Assembly: GCF_035956715.1 (NCBI RefSeq)
Contig: NZ_CP108381.1
Coordinates: 4,248,001-4,312,000, forward strand
From: Nocardia sp. NBC_01329
GTDB lineage: Bacteria; Actinomycetota; Actinomycetes; Mycobacteriales; Mycobacteriaceae
Length of the DNA: 64,000 nucleotides
Direction: 5' to 3'
Part shown: in pieces, positions 1 through 8,143 of the stretch
Position numbering within the stretch: the stretch's first letter is position 1
Layout of the letters: the number at the start of each line of letters is the position of its first letter
The notes under the pieces: generated by a model
What the model was told of the DNA's origin: nothing
The model's input: only the letters and a program-made list of their open reading frames with translations
The model's database searches: none
Made by a program: the position numbers and the translations under genes

Positions 1-1794
1 AACCGGGAACGCCGCGTAGAGACCGGCCCCCATCCCCACCCGCTGCGCACCTTGACCGGTGAACAGGAATGCCGTATCGCCGGAACCCGCCGAGCCGGTC
101 GCCACTGCCGGCGACATCGAACCCGACGCCAGATCCGCCAGCCCCGCCAGCAATTCGGCCCGGCCCCGGCCCACCACGGTGGCCCGCCGCGCGAACCGGG
201 CCCGATGTTCCAGCAGAGCCGACGCCGCACTCCAGATGTCGGCGTCCGGATGGCCGGACAACCAGTGCCGCAGCCGCTCGGCCTGAGCTCGCAGGGCAGG
301 ATCGGATTTGGCCGACAACACCAGTGGGGTCACCTCGACGGACACGGCGCCCGGCGAATCGCCGGTCCCTCCGGTCTCGTCCACGGCCGGTTCAGCGGCA
401 GCAGGTGCTTCCTCCACGATCACATGCGCGTTGGTGCCGCTGATCCCGAACGAGGACACCCCCGCGCGTCGCACCCGTGCACCGGCCGGCCACTGCTCCG
501 CCTGTGTCAGCACCCTCACCGTGCCCGCCGACCAGTCCACGTGGGGCGACAATTCGTCGACGTGCAGCGTCGCGGGCAGTTCCTCGTGCCGCAATGCCTG
601 CACCATCTTGATCACCCCGCCCACCCCGGCGGCCGCCTGACTGTGCCCGATATTCGACTTCAGCGCCCCGATCCGCAGGGGCTCCGGGCGGTCCTTTCCG
701 TAGGCCGCGATGAGTGCCTGCGCCTCGATCGGATCGCCCAGCGCCGTACCGGTCCCGTGCGCTTCCACCGCGTCCACATCAGCCGGTCGCAGTCCGGCCG
801 CCGCCAGCGCCGCGGCGATCACCCGCTCCTGAGAAGGCCCGTTGGGCGCGGTCAACCCGTTCGACGCGCCATCCTGGTTCACCGCCGAACCGCGGACCAC
901 CGCCAGTACGTTGTGCCCCAGCCGCCGGGCATCCGACAACCGCTCCAACACCAGCAGCCCGATCCCCTCGGACCAACCGGCCCCGTCCGCGGCCGCCGAG
1001 AACGCCTTGCATCGGCCGTCCGGCGCCAGTCCCCGCTGCCGGGCGAACTCGATGAACAACTGGGGTGTGGACATGACCGTCACGCCGCCGGCCAGCACCA
1101 TCGATGTCTCACCACGGCGCAGTGCCTGGCACGCCAGGTGGATCGCCACCAGGGAGGACGAACACGCGGTATCCACCGTGATGGCCGGTCCTTCGAGACC
1201 GAGGGTGTAGGCGACCCGCCCGGATACCACACTGCCGGAAGTGCCTACACCGCCGTAGCCTTCGGCGGCCGGACCGGCGGCCCGCGCGGTGTGGTCATAG
1301 TCCTGATACATGACACCGGTGTAGACACCCGTGTCGGAGCCACGCAGGGACACCGGGTCGATCCCGGCGTCCTCCAACGCCTCCCATGTCGCTTCGAGTA
1401 GCAACCGCTGCTGTGGATCCATCGCGGCCGCCTCGCGCGGACCGATCTCGAAGAAGCCGGCATCGAAATCGGCGACGCCGCGCAGGAAGCTGCCGGAGCG
1501 GGTGTAGGTCTTACCGAACCGGTCCGGATCGGGATCGTAGAGCTCATCCGTATCCCAGCCGCGGTCACGGGGGAACTCGGTGACTGTCTCGCCCCCGGAG
1601 CGGACAAGGTCCCACAACTGGTCGGGCGACTCCACGCCACCCGGGTAGCGGCACGCCATTCCGACGATCGCGATCGGTTCGTCGAGTTTGTCCCGCAGCC
1701 GAGTCAGATCGTCCCGGGTGGTGAGCAATTCGACCGTGACCTTCTTGAGGTACTCCAGTGTGCGGTCGGACGAAGCGCTGTTATCGGTGTCCAC
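1..1794 (-). CDS. Type I modular polyketide synthase, N-terminal part (docking domain, KS, start of AT)
   Basis: The reading frame is open from a GTG at 1794 to the left edge, giving 598 residues of a larger protein. Residues 1-38 form a charged helix typical of an N-terminal docking domain, so this subunit probably receives its chain from an upstream PKS protein. A ketosynthase follows: it opens with EPIAIVGMACRYPGG (about 39-53), has the active-site Cys211 in DTACSSSLVA, and the two histidine motifs EAHGTGT and NIGHSQAAAG. The KS-AT linker follows, and the acyltransferase begins with FLFTGQGAQRVGMG at about 576, just before the window ends. Substrate choice and product cannot be read because the AT signature motifs lie outside. 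The GTG start is the only good one; an ATG ten bases upstream runs straight into TGA. The ribosome-binding site is weak. Confidence 0.93.
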   Translation of the reverse strand, partial: MDTDNSASSDRTLEYLKKVTVELLTTRDDLTRLRDKLDEPIAIVGMACRYPGGVESPDQLWDLVRSGGETVTEFPRDRGWDTDELYDPDPDRFGKTYTRSGSFLRGVADFDAGFFEIGPREAAAMDPQQRLLLEATWEALEDAGIDPVSLRGSDTGVYTGVMYQDYDHTARAAGPAAEGYGGVGTSGSVVSGRVAYTLGLEGPAITVDTACSSSLVAIHLACQALRRGETSMVLAGGVTVMSTPQLFIEFARQRGLAPDGRCKAFSAAADGAGWSEGIGLLVLERLSDARRLGHNVLAVVRGSAVNQDGASNGLTAPNGPSQERVIAAALAAAGLRPADVDAVEAHGTGTALGDPIEAQALIAAYGKDRPEPLRIGALKSNIGHSQAAAGVGGVIKMVQALRHEELPATLHVDELSPHVDWSAGTVRVLTQAEQWPAGARVRRAGVSSFGISGTNAHVIVEEAPAAAEPAVDETGGTGDSPGAVSVEVTPLVLSAKSDPALRAQAERLRHWLSGHPDADIWSAASALLEHRARFARRATVVGRGRAELLAGLADLASGSMSPAVATGSAGSGDTAFLFTGQGAQRVGMGAGLYAAFPV

Positions 1795-2341
1795 GTGTCA
1801 CATCCCGGTTTTTCAGGGTCGGCAGGGAGACCCCGGGGGTCTTCCAGGGTCGGCAGAGACACCCGGGGGACGTAACCAGCCGGGTTCAGTGAGTAGGTCG
1901 TTTGCGCGCCGGATCGGCGACTGACCGATGGGTCGGAGGCAGCCGGACAGGCGGAGTGGGATCCCGCCTATCCGCGGGTTTTCCAGCTATGGGGAATCGA
2001 GGCGTCCGAAGGTCTCGGCGAAAACAGCCGGCCGGACCAGCGGCGATGAACGACTCGATTCAGCGAGTTATTCGCCCTGACAGCTGATCACGCTCAGGCA
2101 CGTCAGCAGGGAAGGGCACAGGTATCACCGGATTCGAAACCGGGGGCTGATCAACGCTCATAACAATCCCTCACCTACGCCGGCGGTAGCTGATCTGACT
2201 CGCCTGCTTTCCAGTAGCTTGCCAGCTCAAACACATTCATGCAACCGACCGGTCTGCTTTCTCTGAAACCCCCCGCCACCTGCCGCTCCTCCGGCGAGCC
2301 GCCGGTGGGGGTGCAGTCATCGCTCCCGCTCGACTCCGCGA
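1795..2341. other. Intergenic region upstream of the PKS gene
   Basis: No convincing reading frame or RNA gene is visible. It should hold the PKS promoter on the minus strand. The only structure is an imperfect direct repeat sharing cagggtcggcag at 1814-1825 and 1845-1856 (31-bp spacing), each copy followed by a run rich in c and g. A loose inverted repeat lies near 2272-2312. Confidence 0.5.
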
Positions 2342-2755
2342 TCAGCGAGTCGGATCCGGAGCGTTCACCCGGGTCAGTTCGGCCGGGTTGGTGACCGAGT
2401 AGACCCCGATGACGGTGTCGTCGGGGGCGACCTCCAGGACGACGACCGCCAACGGGGCGTCACCATCGAAGATCACCGCGCAGGGATCGCCGCTGACCGT
2501 GCGCCAACCCACCCGGTAACCGTCGAGACCGGCTGCGGCGACGGACATGAACACCTCGGCGACAGCAGTTCTCCCGTGGACCGGCTGCAAGGAGGTGGCG
2601 GCACCGGCGCCGCTATCGGTCCACAGGGTGACCTCCGGGGCCAGTACGGCGAGTAGTCCCTCGAGGTCTCCGCCCATCGCGGGCGGATCTGCGGGTCCAC
2701 CTGGGCGTACGGTCGGCGGGCCTGTACGTGGGCTCGGGCGCGATGGGCGATCTAG
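2342..2755 (-). pseudogene. Remnant of an ECF sigma factor with SnoaL-like C-terminal domain (SigJ type)
   Basis: The minus-strand frame 2342-2677 encodes the SnoaL/NTF2-like tail found on SigJ-type ECF sigma factors (GGDLEGLLAVLAPEVTLW, then VHGRTAVAEVF). Just upstream, in another frame, lies the linker expected before that tail (RARAHVQARRPYAQVDPQI, roughly 2690-2752). The two parts fit one family only if a small deletion or frameshift occurred near 2680. A TAG lies directly upstream of the linker, and the sigma-2 and sigma-4 regions are absent. I read this as a 5'-truncated, frameshifted relic rather than a working 111-residue protein. The family match is from memory. Confidence 0.7.
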
Positions 2756-2984
2756 CGTACTGCGGCGGGTGAGCGGTAGCTGACGAATGTCTCGGTCGCG
2801 TTGTCGATGTCATCGGTCATGGCAGTCTTCCGGTCCGGCAGAGATGGTCCTGCTACGAAGAGGGTCGCGGCGGCGCCGAGTGTGACAAGTGTCTGCTGCT
2901 CGTCGACGGGGACCCGACCACCGATATCACCGCGACTACCGCAATCGCCGAGGTATGGCAGCGCGGTGTGCGCCAGGTCCGCCG

Positions 2985-3150
2985 ATGACCGCGGCCGTGG
3001 TCGCCCGGTGGCCGCTGCCGCTGTTCCGGGCGACCGTGACGACGGCGGCGGTGCTGGTATTCGCCCAGGCTGCCCTGGCCCGGCGGTTTCCTGGCCGGGC
3101 ACTTCGAAGCCTTGGCTATGCACAGCCGCAACGGCGGCCTCGTGTTCGGG
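2985..3150 (+). pseudogene. Remnant of a small membrane protein (N-terminal part)
   Basis: From the ATG at 2985 the frame reads a basic head and a hydrophobic helix (FRATVTTAAVLVFAQAAL). A +1 shift near 3080 is needed to continue sensibly into GGFLAGHFEALAMHSRNGG. This resembles the start of a small actinobacterial integral membrane protein that I remember only as a hypothetical. The frame then passes into multicopper-oxidase sequence, so it looks like the stump of a gene deleted into its neighbour. Confidence 0.45.
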
Positions 3151-3486
3151 CCCGGCCGGCTGGTCGATCAACGGCGCACCCTACGAACCGGGCCGCGCAT
3201 TGGCGAACCCGCGCCTGGGCACCGTCGAAATCTGGCGCTTCATCACCGATTTCCACCACCCGGTCCACGTCCACCTCGACCCGTTCCAGGTCATCTCCCG
3301 CAACAACCGCCCACCCGGACCCTCGACGCGGGCTGGAAAGACACCGTCGATGTCCGCCCCGCCGAAGCCGTCGAGGTAGCGGTCCGCTTCACCGACTACC
3401 CCCGCCAGTTCATGCTGCACTGCCACAATCTCGAACACGAGGACATGGCGATGATGGCCGACTTCTCGGTGAGAGGTGTGCGTTGA
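3140..3486 (+). pseudogene. Remnant of a multicopper oxidase (C-terminal copper domain, frameshifted)
   Basis: One plus-strand frame carries the start of the last cupredoxin domain (GTVEIWRFITDFHHPVHVHL, copper ligands in HPVHVH). A shift near 3320 is needed to reach the rest in a second frame (TLDAGWKDTVDVRPAEAVEV, then FMLHCHNLEHEDMAMM). The HCHxxxHxxxxM motif is the complete type 1/type 3 copper signature at the end of a multicopper oxidase. The first two domains, the signal peptide and the start are missing. The fragment ends in a normal TGA at 3486. This is a dead fragment about a quarter of normal length. Confidence 0.8.
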
Positions 3487-3548
3487 CCGGACACCAGAGG
3501 GTGCATGACCGAGCCGGTGGCAGGTGCAGTCGCCGGCCGAGCCCGGAG

Positions 3549-4838
3549 TTATTTCGGTGAATCGGTACGCAGTCGGCCGAAACGGTCCACCGCCGGTGCC
3601 GGTGGCCCCTGATCGGGCCGCCGATGGTCGGTATCGCCGGCCCCGACCCGGTTGGCGCGCTCAGCGAGAGCAGTAAGACCCAGATGGGCGTCAGCTGTGT
3701 AGCACACGATCTTGCCCTTGTGATTCTTCGAGCGGCCGAGTACTCCAACGTCAGCCAGCTCAGTGAGGCCACGGTGGGCGGCGACAGCCGAGACACCATA
3801 CCGAGTAGCGGCGGATTCTGCGGTGAGTACCGGATGTGTGGACAAGTCAGCGAGGATCTTCATGACGACCGCATCGCGACGGGGTAGGGCGGGACTGGTG
3901 CCCTGTCGGCGACGGTGCTCGACCAGGCGTTGCAGGAGTTGATCATCGAGTGCGGCAGCGTCTCGGGCAAGCCGCACTCCGGTCTCCGCGCCTTGCTCAG
4001 CGGCCTGGGCGAACCCGATGATCCACTCGTCGGTGTGTGGTTCCGGATCGCGGTAAGCGGTCAGGCCCGCCAGATAGACGTCGGTGCGCGCGGCGAACAC
4101 GGTACTGATCGGGATCAACGTGTGCCGTAGGGCATCACAGCGCCGCAGCACGGTGTGGATCAGTGCGCGTCCGGTGCGTCCGTTGCCGTCGATGAACGGG
4201 TGGATCGTCTCGAACTGCGCGTGGGCGATCGCGGCCCGCACAACCGGATTGCCGTGAGTGGCGGTCAGGAACGAGGCCAAGTCCTCGACCAGGGCGGGAA
4301 CTTCGGACTCGGGTGGCGGTACGAAATCGGCCCGCAGTGGGCTCCACCCGGGTCCGCCCACCCAGTTCTGCTCGGTTCGCAGACCAGCCGGTAGCCGGGG
4401 TTCGATGGTGTGCTGTAGATCCACGATGTCTTGTGTCGTGATCGGCCTGGATCGGTCGACGAGGGAATCGATGGCCTGCTCGGTGGCGTGCACGGTAGCC
4501 ACCACGTCCAGGGCGGTGCGGGTTCCCGATTCCAAGGTTTCGGCGATGGCGAGTTTTTTGGGGGTGATGCGGTTGCCTTCGATCCAGGACGAGGAGATCG
4601 ACTCGGACCGGATCAGCAGGTGGTTGAGATAGCTGCCCCGGGACCCGATGCGTTCATCGGCCCTGGCCAGCACTGCCAGTGCGTCCTCGGCAGCCTGCTG
4701 GGCCCGGGGGCCGATCTGCGGTAGGTCCACCCCCAGCGAATCGGGTATATAGGCCAGGTAGGTTCCGGCCTGCCGGTCACGGCGGGCGAGCGAACCCTCA
4801 TCCGACGGCTGCCACACCCGTTCCTCGAACCTCGCCAC
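3549..4838 (-). CDS. Fic family protein (probable AMP-transferase) with C-terminal winged helix
   Basis: Fic proteins usually transfer AMP from ATP to hydroxyl side chains of target proteins. The catalytic motif HPFIDGNGRTGR is complete at residues 213-224. An N-terminal inhibitory helix SSWIEGN (83-89) fits the (S/T)xxxE(G/N) motif of class II Fic proteins, which block their own active site, so the enzyme is probably autoinhibited at rest. The last ~100 residues look like a winged-helix DNA-binding domain (TRYGVSAVAAHRGLTELADV). The 429 residues fit the standalone Fic/winged-helix family. The GTG start at 4838 has a strong GAGGAGG ribosome-binding site. No separate antitoxin gene is adjacent, consistent with built-in inhibition. 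A nested palindrome lies 33-83 bases upstream and may be its operator. The target is unknown. Confidence 0.93.
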   Translation of the reverse strand: MARFEERVWQPSDEGSLARRDRQAGTYLAYIPDSLGVDLPQIGPRAQQAAEDALAVLARADERIGSRGSYLNHLLIRSESISSSWIEGNRITPKKLAIAETLESGTRTALDVVATVHATEQAIDSLVDRSRPITTQDIVDLQHTIEPRLPAGLRTEQNWVGGPGWSPLRADFVPPPESEVPALVEDLASFLTATHGNPVVRAAIAHAQFETIHPFIDGNGRTGRALIHTVLRRCDALRHTLIPISTVFAARTDVYLAGLTAYRDPEPHTDEWIIGFAQAAEQGAETGVRLARDAAALDDQLLQRLVEHRRRQGTSPALPRRDAVVMKILADLSTHPVLTAESAATRYGVSAVAAHRGLTELADVGVLGRSKNHKGKIVCYTADAHLGLTALAERANRVGAGDTDHRRPDQGPPAPAVDRFGRLRTDSPK

Positions 4839-4853
4839 GGACCCTCCTCAACG

Positions 4854-5191
4854 TTAAGCATCGCGCCATAAACCTAACCCTAGATTACCTAAAGTTAATT
4901 TTAGGTGGGATGACTTAGGTTCCCCCCGCACAGTGGACAGTGAATTATGCAGGGGCAGCACATCCGAGGCGGCCAGCAGTTCGGCCGCGTCTACCTTCTT
5001 CGCCAACTCTTCGGCGCGATTGAACACCCGATGCACCTCACGCAGTAAGGTGCGGTCGCGTTCGGAGTCGAGCGCGTGACCGGCCCGCACTGCCGCCATG
5101 ATCGACACCACCGCCGGGCCGGCGATCTCGGTGAGGTAGCCGGTGAGAGCCCGTTCAGCACGTCAGGCGACAGTTGACCGAACCTGAACAC
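4854..5191 (-). pseudogene. Frameshifted small hypothetical gene
   Basis: Two minus-strand frames seem to be halves of one protein. The first starts at the ATG at 5191 (MFRFGQLSPDVL), and after a one-base shift near 5150 the second continues ERALTGYLTEIAGPAVVSIM and then AAVRAGHALDSERDRTLLREV. The second frame read alone gives an 85-residue product starting at 5111. The helical, charged middle (TLLREVHRVFNRAEELAKKV) looks like real protein, but I recognise no family. The tail runs into the A/T-rich fic promoter region. It could also be an intact short gene starting at 5111; the frameshift reading is an inference. Confidence 0.35.
4871..4921. promoter_or_regulatory. Nested inverted repeats upstream of fic, probable operator
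   Basis: In an A/T-rich stretch, acctaaa (4887-4893) and tttaggt (4900-4906) form a perfect 7-bp inverted repeat around six bases. Outside it, aacctaa (4871-4877) and ttaggtt (4915-4921) form a second, coaxial pair. The fic start codon is at 4838, so the site lies where a repressor would cover the promoter. The winged helix of the Fic protein is one candidate ligand; this is inference. Confidence 0.6.
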
Positions 5192-5199
5192 GCTGTGCG

Positions 5200-5542
5200 C
5201 CTCGGTAGTCCGCTACGCTGCCCACACGAATCGCGGATCGGCGCCGCCAACCACACTCAACAACGGCTTACGAAACATCGAATCGATCTGTACGCGTATG
5301 TAGTCCGCGTGGTGGCGGGGCGAATGTCGGCGGCCTTGCGCTATTCGATACCCACTGCGCCAGCGATTCCGACTGCTACCACACGAGAAAGCAAGTGAAA
5401 ACGTCCCGTCGCCTGGTCGCACAACTTCGTCCCGTTCAAGTTCACGAACCTGGACGGATGACCACCAGGCAGTCCGACTTGTTGAAAGTTTGGCGCGGAA
5501 ACTTTGGCGCGGAAACGTTGGCATATTTCTGGTAATCGGCCG
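5200..5542. other. Intergenic region
   Basis: I see no supported gene here. Base composition is less G/C-rich than the flanks. Short frames on both strands give no recognisable protein, and a direct repeat gttggcgcggaaac / tttggcgcggaaac lies near 5488-5518. Confidence 0.4.
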
Positions 5543-5588
5543 AAAAAACAGCAGGCCAAGCCCTACTATCGGGCCTGACCTGCTGTTT
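5543..5588 (-). terminator. Rho-independent terminator after tRNA-Asn
   Basis: Read on the minus strand, AAACAGCAGG pairs with CCTGCTGTTT across an internal GGCCCG-containing loop and is followed by a run of T. It lies four bases beyond the 3' end of the tRNA gene. Confidence 0.88.
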
Positions 5589-5591
5589 CTG

Positions 5592-5664
5592 CTCCCCCAA
5601 CTGGACTCGAACCAGTAACCTGCCGATTAACAGTCGGCTGCTCTGCCAATTGAGCTATAGGGGA
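5592..5664 (-). tRNA. tRNA-Asn (GTT)
   Basis: The 73-base minus-strand sequence folds as a complete tRNA: acceptor TCCCCTA pairs with the 3' TTGGGGGA side, the D arm holds AGCTCAATTGG, the anticodon loop is CTGTTAA with anticodon GTT, and the T arm reads GGTTCGAGTCC. The discriminator base is G and CCA is not encoded. A tRNA next to dnaG matches the mycobacterial arrangement. Confidence 0.97.
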
Positions 5665-5861
5665 TTGCTCGGGCCCCGCTCGTACCGGGCTGACCGAGAG
5701 GAAACTTTAGCGTATGGGTGGGTGCGCGCCCAAATCGCGGGGTCGAACCGGTAGGGGCGGCGGAAACAGGGTGCGAGCGGCCGGTGGGAGTCGGATCGAC
5801 AGGTGTCGGTGCGGTCGGGCAGGATGGGTCAGCACGGACTACTGGGAGGAGCTCCACCCAA

Positions 5862-6110
5862 ATGCTGCGGTTGATCATCGGTATCGCTGCCGGGTACATA
5901 CTGGGCAGTAAGGCCGGGCGGGCGCGCTACGAGCAGATCAGCGCGAGCGCGCGCGCGGTCACGGGGAGCCCGGTGACTCGCAAGTTGGTACAGGTGAGCC
6001 GGCAGCGTCTCTCGGACAGATTGAGCACCCGACCCAAACTGGAGCCGATGGAGCCGCTCGACGAACGCACCACCGTCATGGTGCCGCACGATCAACTGCG
6101 GCGGCGCTAG
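5862..6110 (+). CDS. Small YtxH-like membrane protein
   Basis: This 82-residue protein starts at the ATG at 5862 behind GGAGGAG; a longer open frame upstream (from 5718) lacks a better start. Residues 1-17 (MLRLIIGIAAGYILGSKAGR) form one hydrophobic helix with a glycine pattern, followed by a basic, polar tail with GRARYEQI. This is the layout of the YtxH-like family of general-stress membrane proteins. It stands alone between the tRNA and dnaG, on the opposite strand, so it has its own promoter. The function is unknown. Confidence 0.75.
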   Translation: MLRLIIGIAAGYILGSKAGRARYEQISASARAVTGSPVTRKLVQVSRQRLSDRLSTRPKLEPMEPLDERTTVMVPHDQLRRR

Positions 6111-6120
6111 GTCCAGCGGT

Positions 6121-6180
6121 TCGGGCAGCGCCGAATCAGGCAGCGTCAGATCAGGCAGCGTCAGATCAGGCAGCGCCGAA
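6121..6180. repeat. Four tandem 15-bp units at the 3' end of dnaG
   Basis: Four consecutive 15-bp units (tcaggcagcgtcaga and one- to three-base variants) occupy 6121-6135, 6136-6150, 6151-6165 and 6166-6180. The last contains the dnaG stop codon. On the minus strand each unit encodes FGAA-stop or SDAA-stop, so the tail and stop codon of dnaG have been duplicated downstream. Confidence 0.85.
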
Positions 6181-8097
6181 TTCGCTGTTGCCCATAGCCT
6201 GTTCGAGCAGGCTCTTGCGGTACTGCTCCAAGGCGACGAGATCGGCGAACAGTGCCATATAGGTCTCCGGCTCGTCGACCGAGGACACCCGGTGCAGCCG
6301 TGATTTGAGTTCGGCGATCTGCCGGCCGACCAGAGCGGCCTGGGCATTCGCGAGGACACCGGTGATGAACCGGGGAATATCGCCGATGGTTTTCACCGGC
6401 AGGGGCTCACTGGCCAGTTCGGAGACCAGGGCACGCAGCGTGAGGTCCTCGGTGAGATCGCTGATCGTGCTCACCCAGTCGGCGCCGGACAGTCCGGCCG
6501 ACGCTCCCCCGGCTTCCGTCATGAGGGTCCGTACCGCGATATAGGCGGGGTGGGTGAAGGCGTCGGCTTCCAGGGCATCGAAGGCCGGGCCGGCGATCTC
6601 CGGGTACTGCAATCCGGCGGCGAGGGCCTGCCGCTGGGACCGCAGCACCGGATCGCGCGGGTCGGGACGGGCCGCCGGTTGGGACGGGCCGACACCGGAC
6701 TGCTCTGTTCGGGGCGAGCGGGTCGGTGGGGCGGCCGCCGCGCCGCGCAACTTGCGCGCCTCCTCGTCGACCCGGCGGTACACCAGCGCCGGATCCTGCC
6801 AGCCGGTCCATTCGGCCAACTGGGTGGCATAGCGTTTACGCAGACCGTGGTCCTTGATCTGGGCAACGATGGGAACCGCCCAGCGCATCACCTCGACCTG
6901 ACTGTCATAGGTGAGGGCGTGAGTGCGGCTGTCCTCACGTTTGGCGATCTCCTGACGCAGCGCGAAGTCGAACAGCGGTTCCCGGCGGGCGACCAGATCG
7001 CGCAGGGCCGCATCACCGGAGTACTGGCGCATCTCGCACGGGTCCTGGCCGTCGGGTGAGACCACGACGTAGGTCTGACCGGCGACCTTCTGGTCACTGA
7101 GGAAGGCTTTGAGCGCGGCGGCCTGCCCGGCGGCGTCGCCGTCGAAGGTGAAGATGATCTCACCGCGCCAGAAGTTGTCGTCCATGAGCAGACGTCGCAG
7201 GATCGCCAGATGGTCGTCACCGAACGCGGTACCACAGGCGGCGACGGCGGTTTTCACCCCGGCCAGATGCATGGCCATCACATCGGTGTAACCCTCGACG
7301 ACCACGGCCTGATGACCCTTGGCGATATCACGCTTGGCGTGGTCGAGACCGAACAACACCTGAGACTTCTTGTACAGCAAGGTTTCCGGGGTGTTGATGT
7401 ACTTACCCGGCATCGTGTCGTCTTCGAAGAGTTTGCGGGCGCCGAAACCGATCACATCACCGCCGAGGTTGCGGATGGGCCACAGCAGCCGCTTGTGGAA
7501 CCGGTCGATCGGACCGCGCCGGCCCTGCCGGGACAGGCCCGCCGCCTCGAGCTCCTTGAAATCGAAACCCCGGTTCAGTAGATGCTTGGTGAGCACATCC
7601 CAGCCGTCGGGGGCGTAACCGCAGCCGAACTGGGTCCAGGCCGTCTCGTCGAAGTTGCGATCGGTGAGATATTTGCGCGCCACCGTGGCGTCGGGTCCGC
7701 GCAACCGCTCGACATAGAACTCGTGGGCAGCGGCATTCGCGGCCACCAGCCGGGACCGGGTGCCGCGGTCACGCTGGACCGAGGGTCCGCCACCCTCGTA
7801 ATTGATCCGGTAGTTGAGCCGGTCGGCCATCTGCTCGACGGCTTCCACAAACCCGATGTGCTCGATTTTCTGCAGGAAAGCGTACACATCACCGCCCTCG
7901 CTACACCCGAAGCAGTGGAACAACCCGTGGTTGGGGCGCACATGAAAGGACGGGGACTTCTCGTCGTGGAACGGGCACAGCCCCTTCATCGAATCCGGGC
8001 CGCCCCGTTTGAGCGCTACATATTCGCCCACCACATCCTCGATCCGGACGCGCTCCCGAATGGCGGTGATATCGCGAGCAGGTATTCGTCCGGTCAC
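6166..8097 (-). CDS. dnaG: DNA primase
   Basis: DnaG makes the RNA primers for lagging-strand synthesis at the replication fork. The N-terminal zinc-binding domain is complete (Cys41, His44, Cys62, Cys65 in LCPFHDEK and HCFGC). The central TOPRIM domain has VVVEGYTDVMAM and FTFDGDAAGQ, the metal-binding acidic residues. The C-terminal ~150 residues match the helicase-binding domain. With the GTG at 8097 the protein is 643 residues, normal for actinobacteria, and opens with the expected GRIPARDITAIRERV. An in-frame upstream extension to 8190 (GARALPWPRW) has no family support. It is followed downstream by tandem copies of its own last codons. Confidence 0.97.
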   Translation of the reverse strand: MTGRIPARDITAIRERVRIEDVVGEYVALKRGGPDSMKGLCPFHDEKSPSFHVRPNHGLFHCFGCSEGGDVYAFLQKIEHIGFVEAVEQMADRLNYRINYEGGGPSVQRDRGTRSRLVAANAAAHEFYVERLRGPDATVARKYLTDRNFDETAWTQFGCGYAPDGWDVLTKHLLNRGFDFKELEAAGLSRQGRRGPIDRFHKRLLWPIRNLGGDVIGFGARKLFEDDTMPGKYINTPETLLYKKSQVLFGLDHAKRDIAKGHQAVVVEGYTDVMAMHLAGVKTAVAACGTAFGDDHLAILRRLLMDDNFWRGEIIFTFDGDAAGQAAALKAFLSDQKVAGQTYVVVSPDGQDPCEMRQYSGDAALRDLVARREPLFDFALRQEIAKREDSRTHALTYDSQVEVMRWAVPIVAQIKDHGLRKRYATQLAEWTGWQDPALVYRRVDEEARKLRGAAAAPPTRSPRTEQSGVGPSQPAARPDPRDPVLRSQRQALAAGLQYPEIAGPAFDALEADAFTHPAYIAVRTLMTEAGGASAGLSGADWVSTISDLTEDLTLRALVSELASEPLPVKTIGDIPRFITGVLANAQAALVGRQIAELKSRLHRVSSVDEPETYMALFADLVALEQYRKSLLEQAMGNSEFGAA

Positions 8098-8143
8098 GGA
8101 GACGAGTCTAGGCCAGCGGGGCCACGGCAGAGCCCGAGCACCC

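Noticed and set aside
52..1401. Plus-strand 449-residue frame in the first 1.4 kb
   Set aside because: It lies antisense to the PKS ketosynthase, whose catalytic motifs are all intact on the minus strand.
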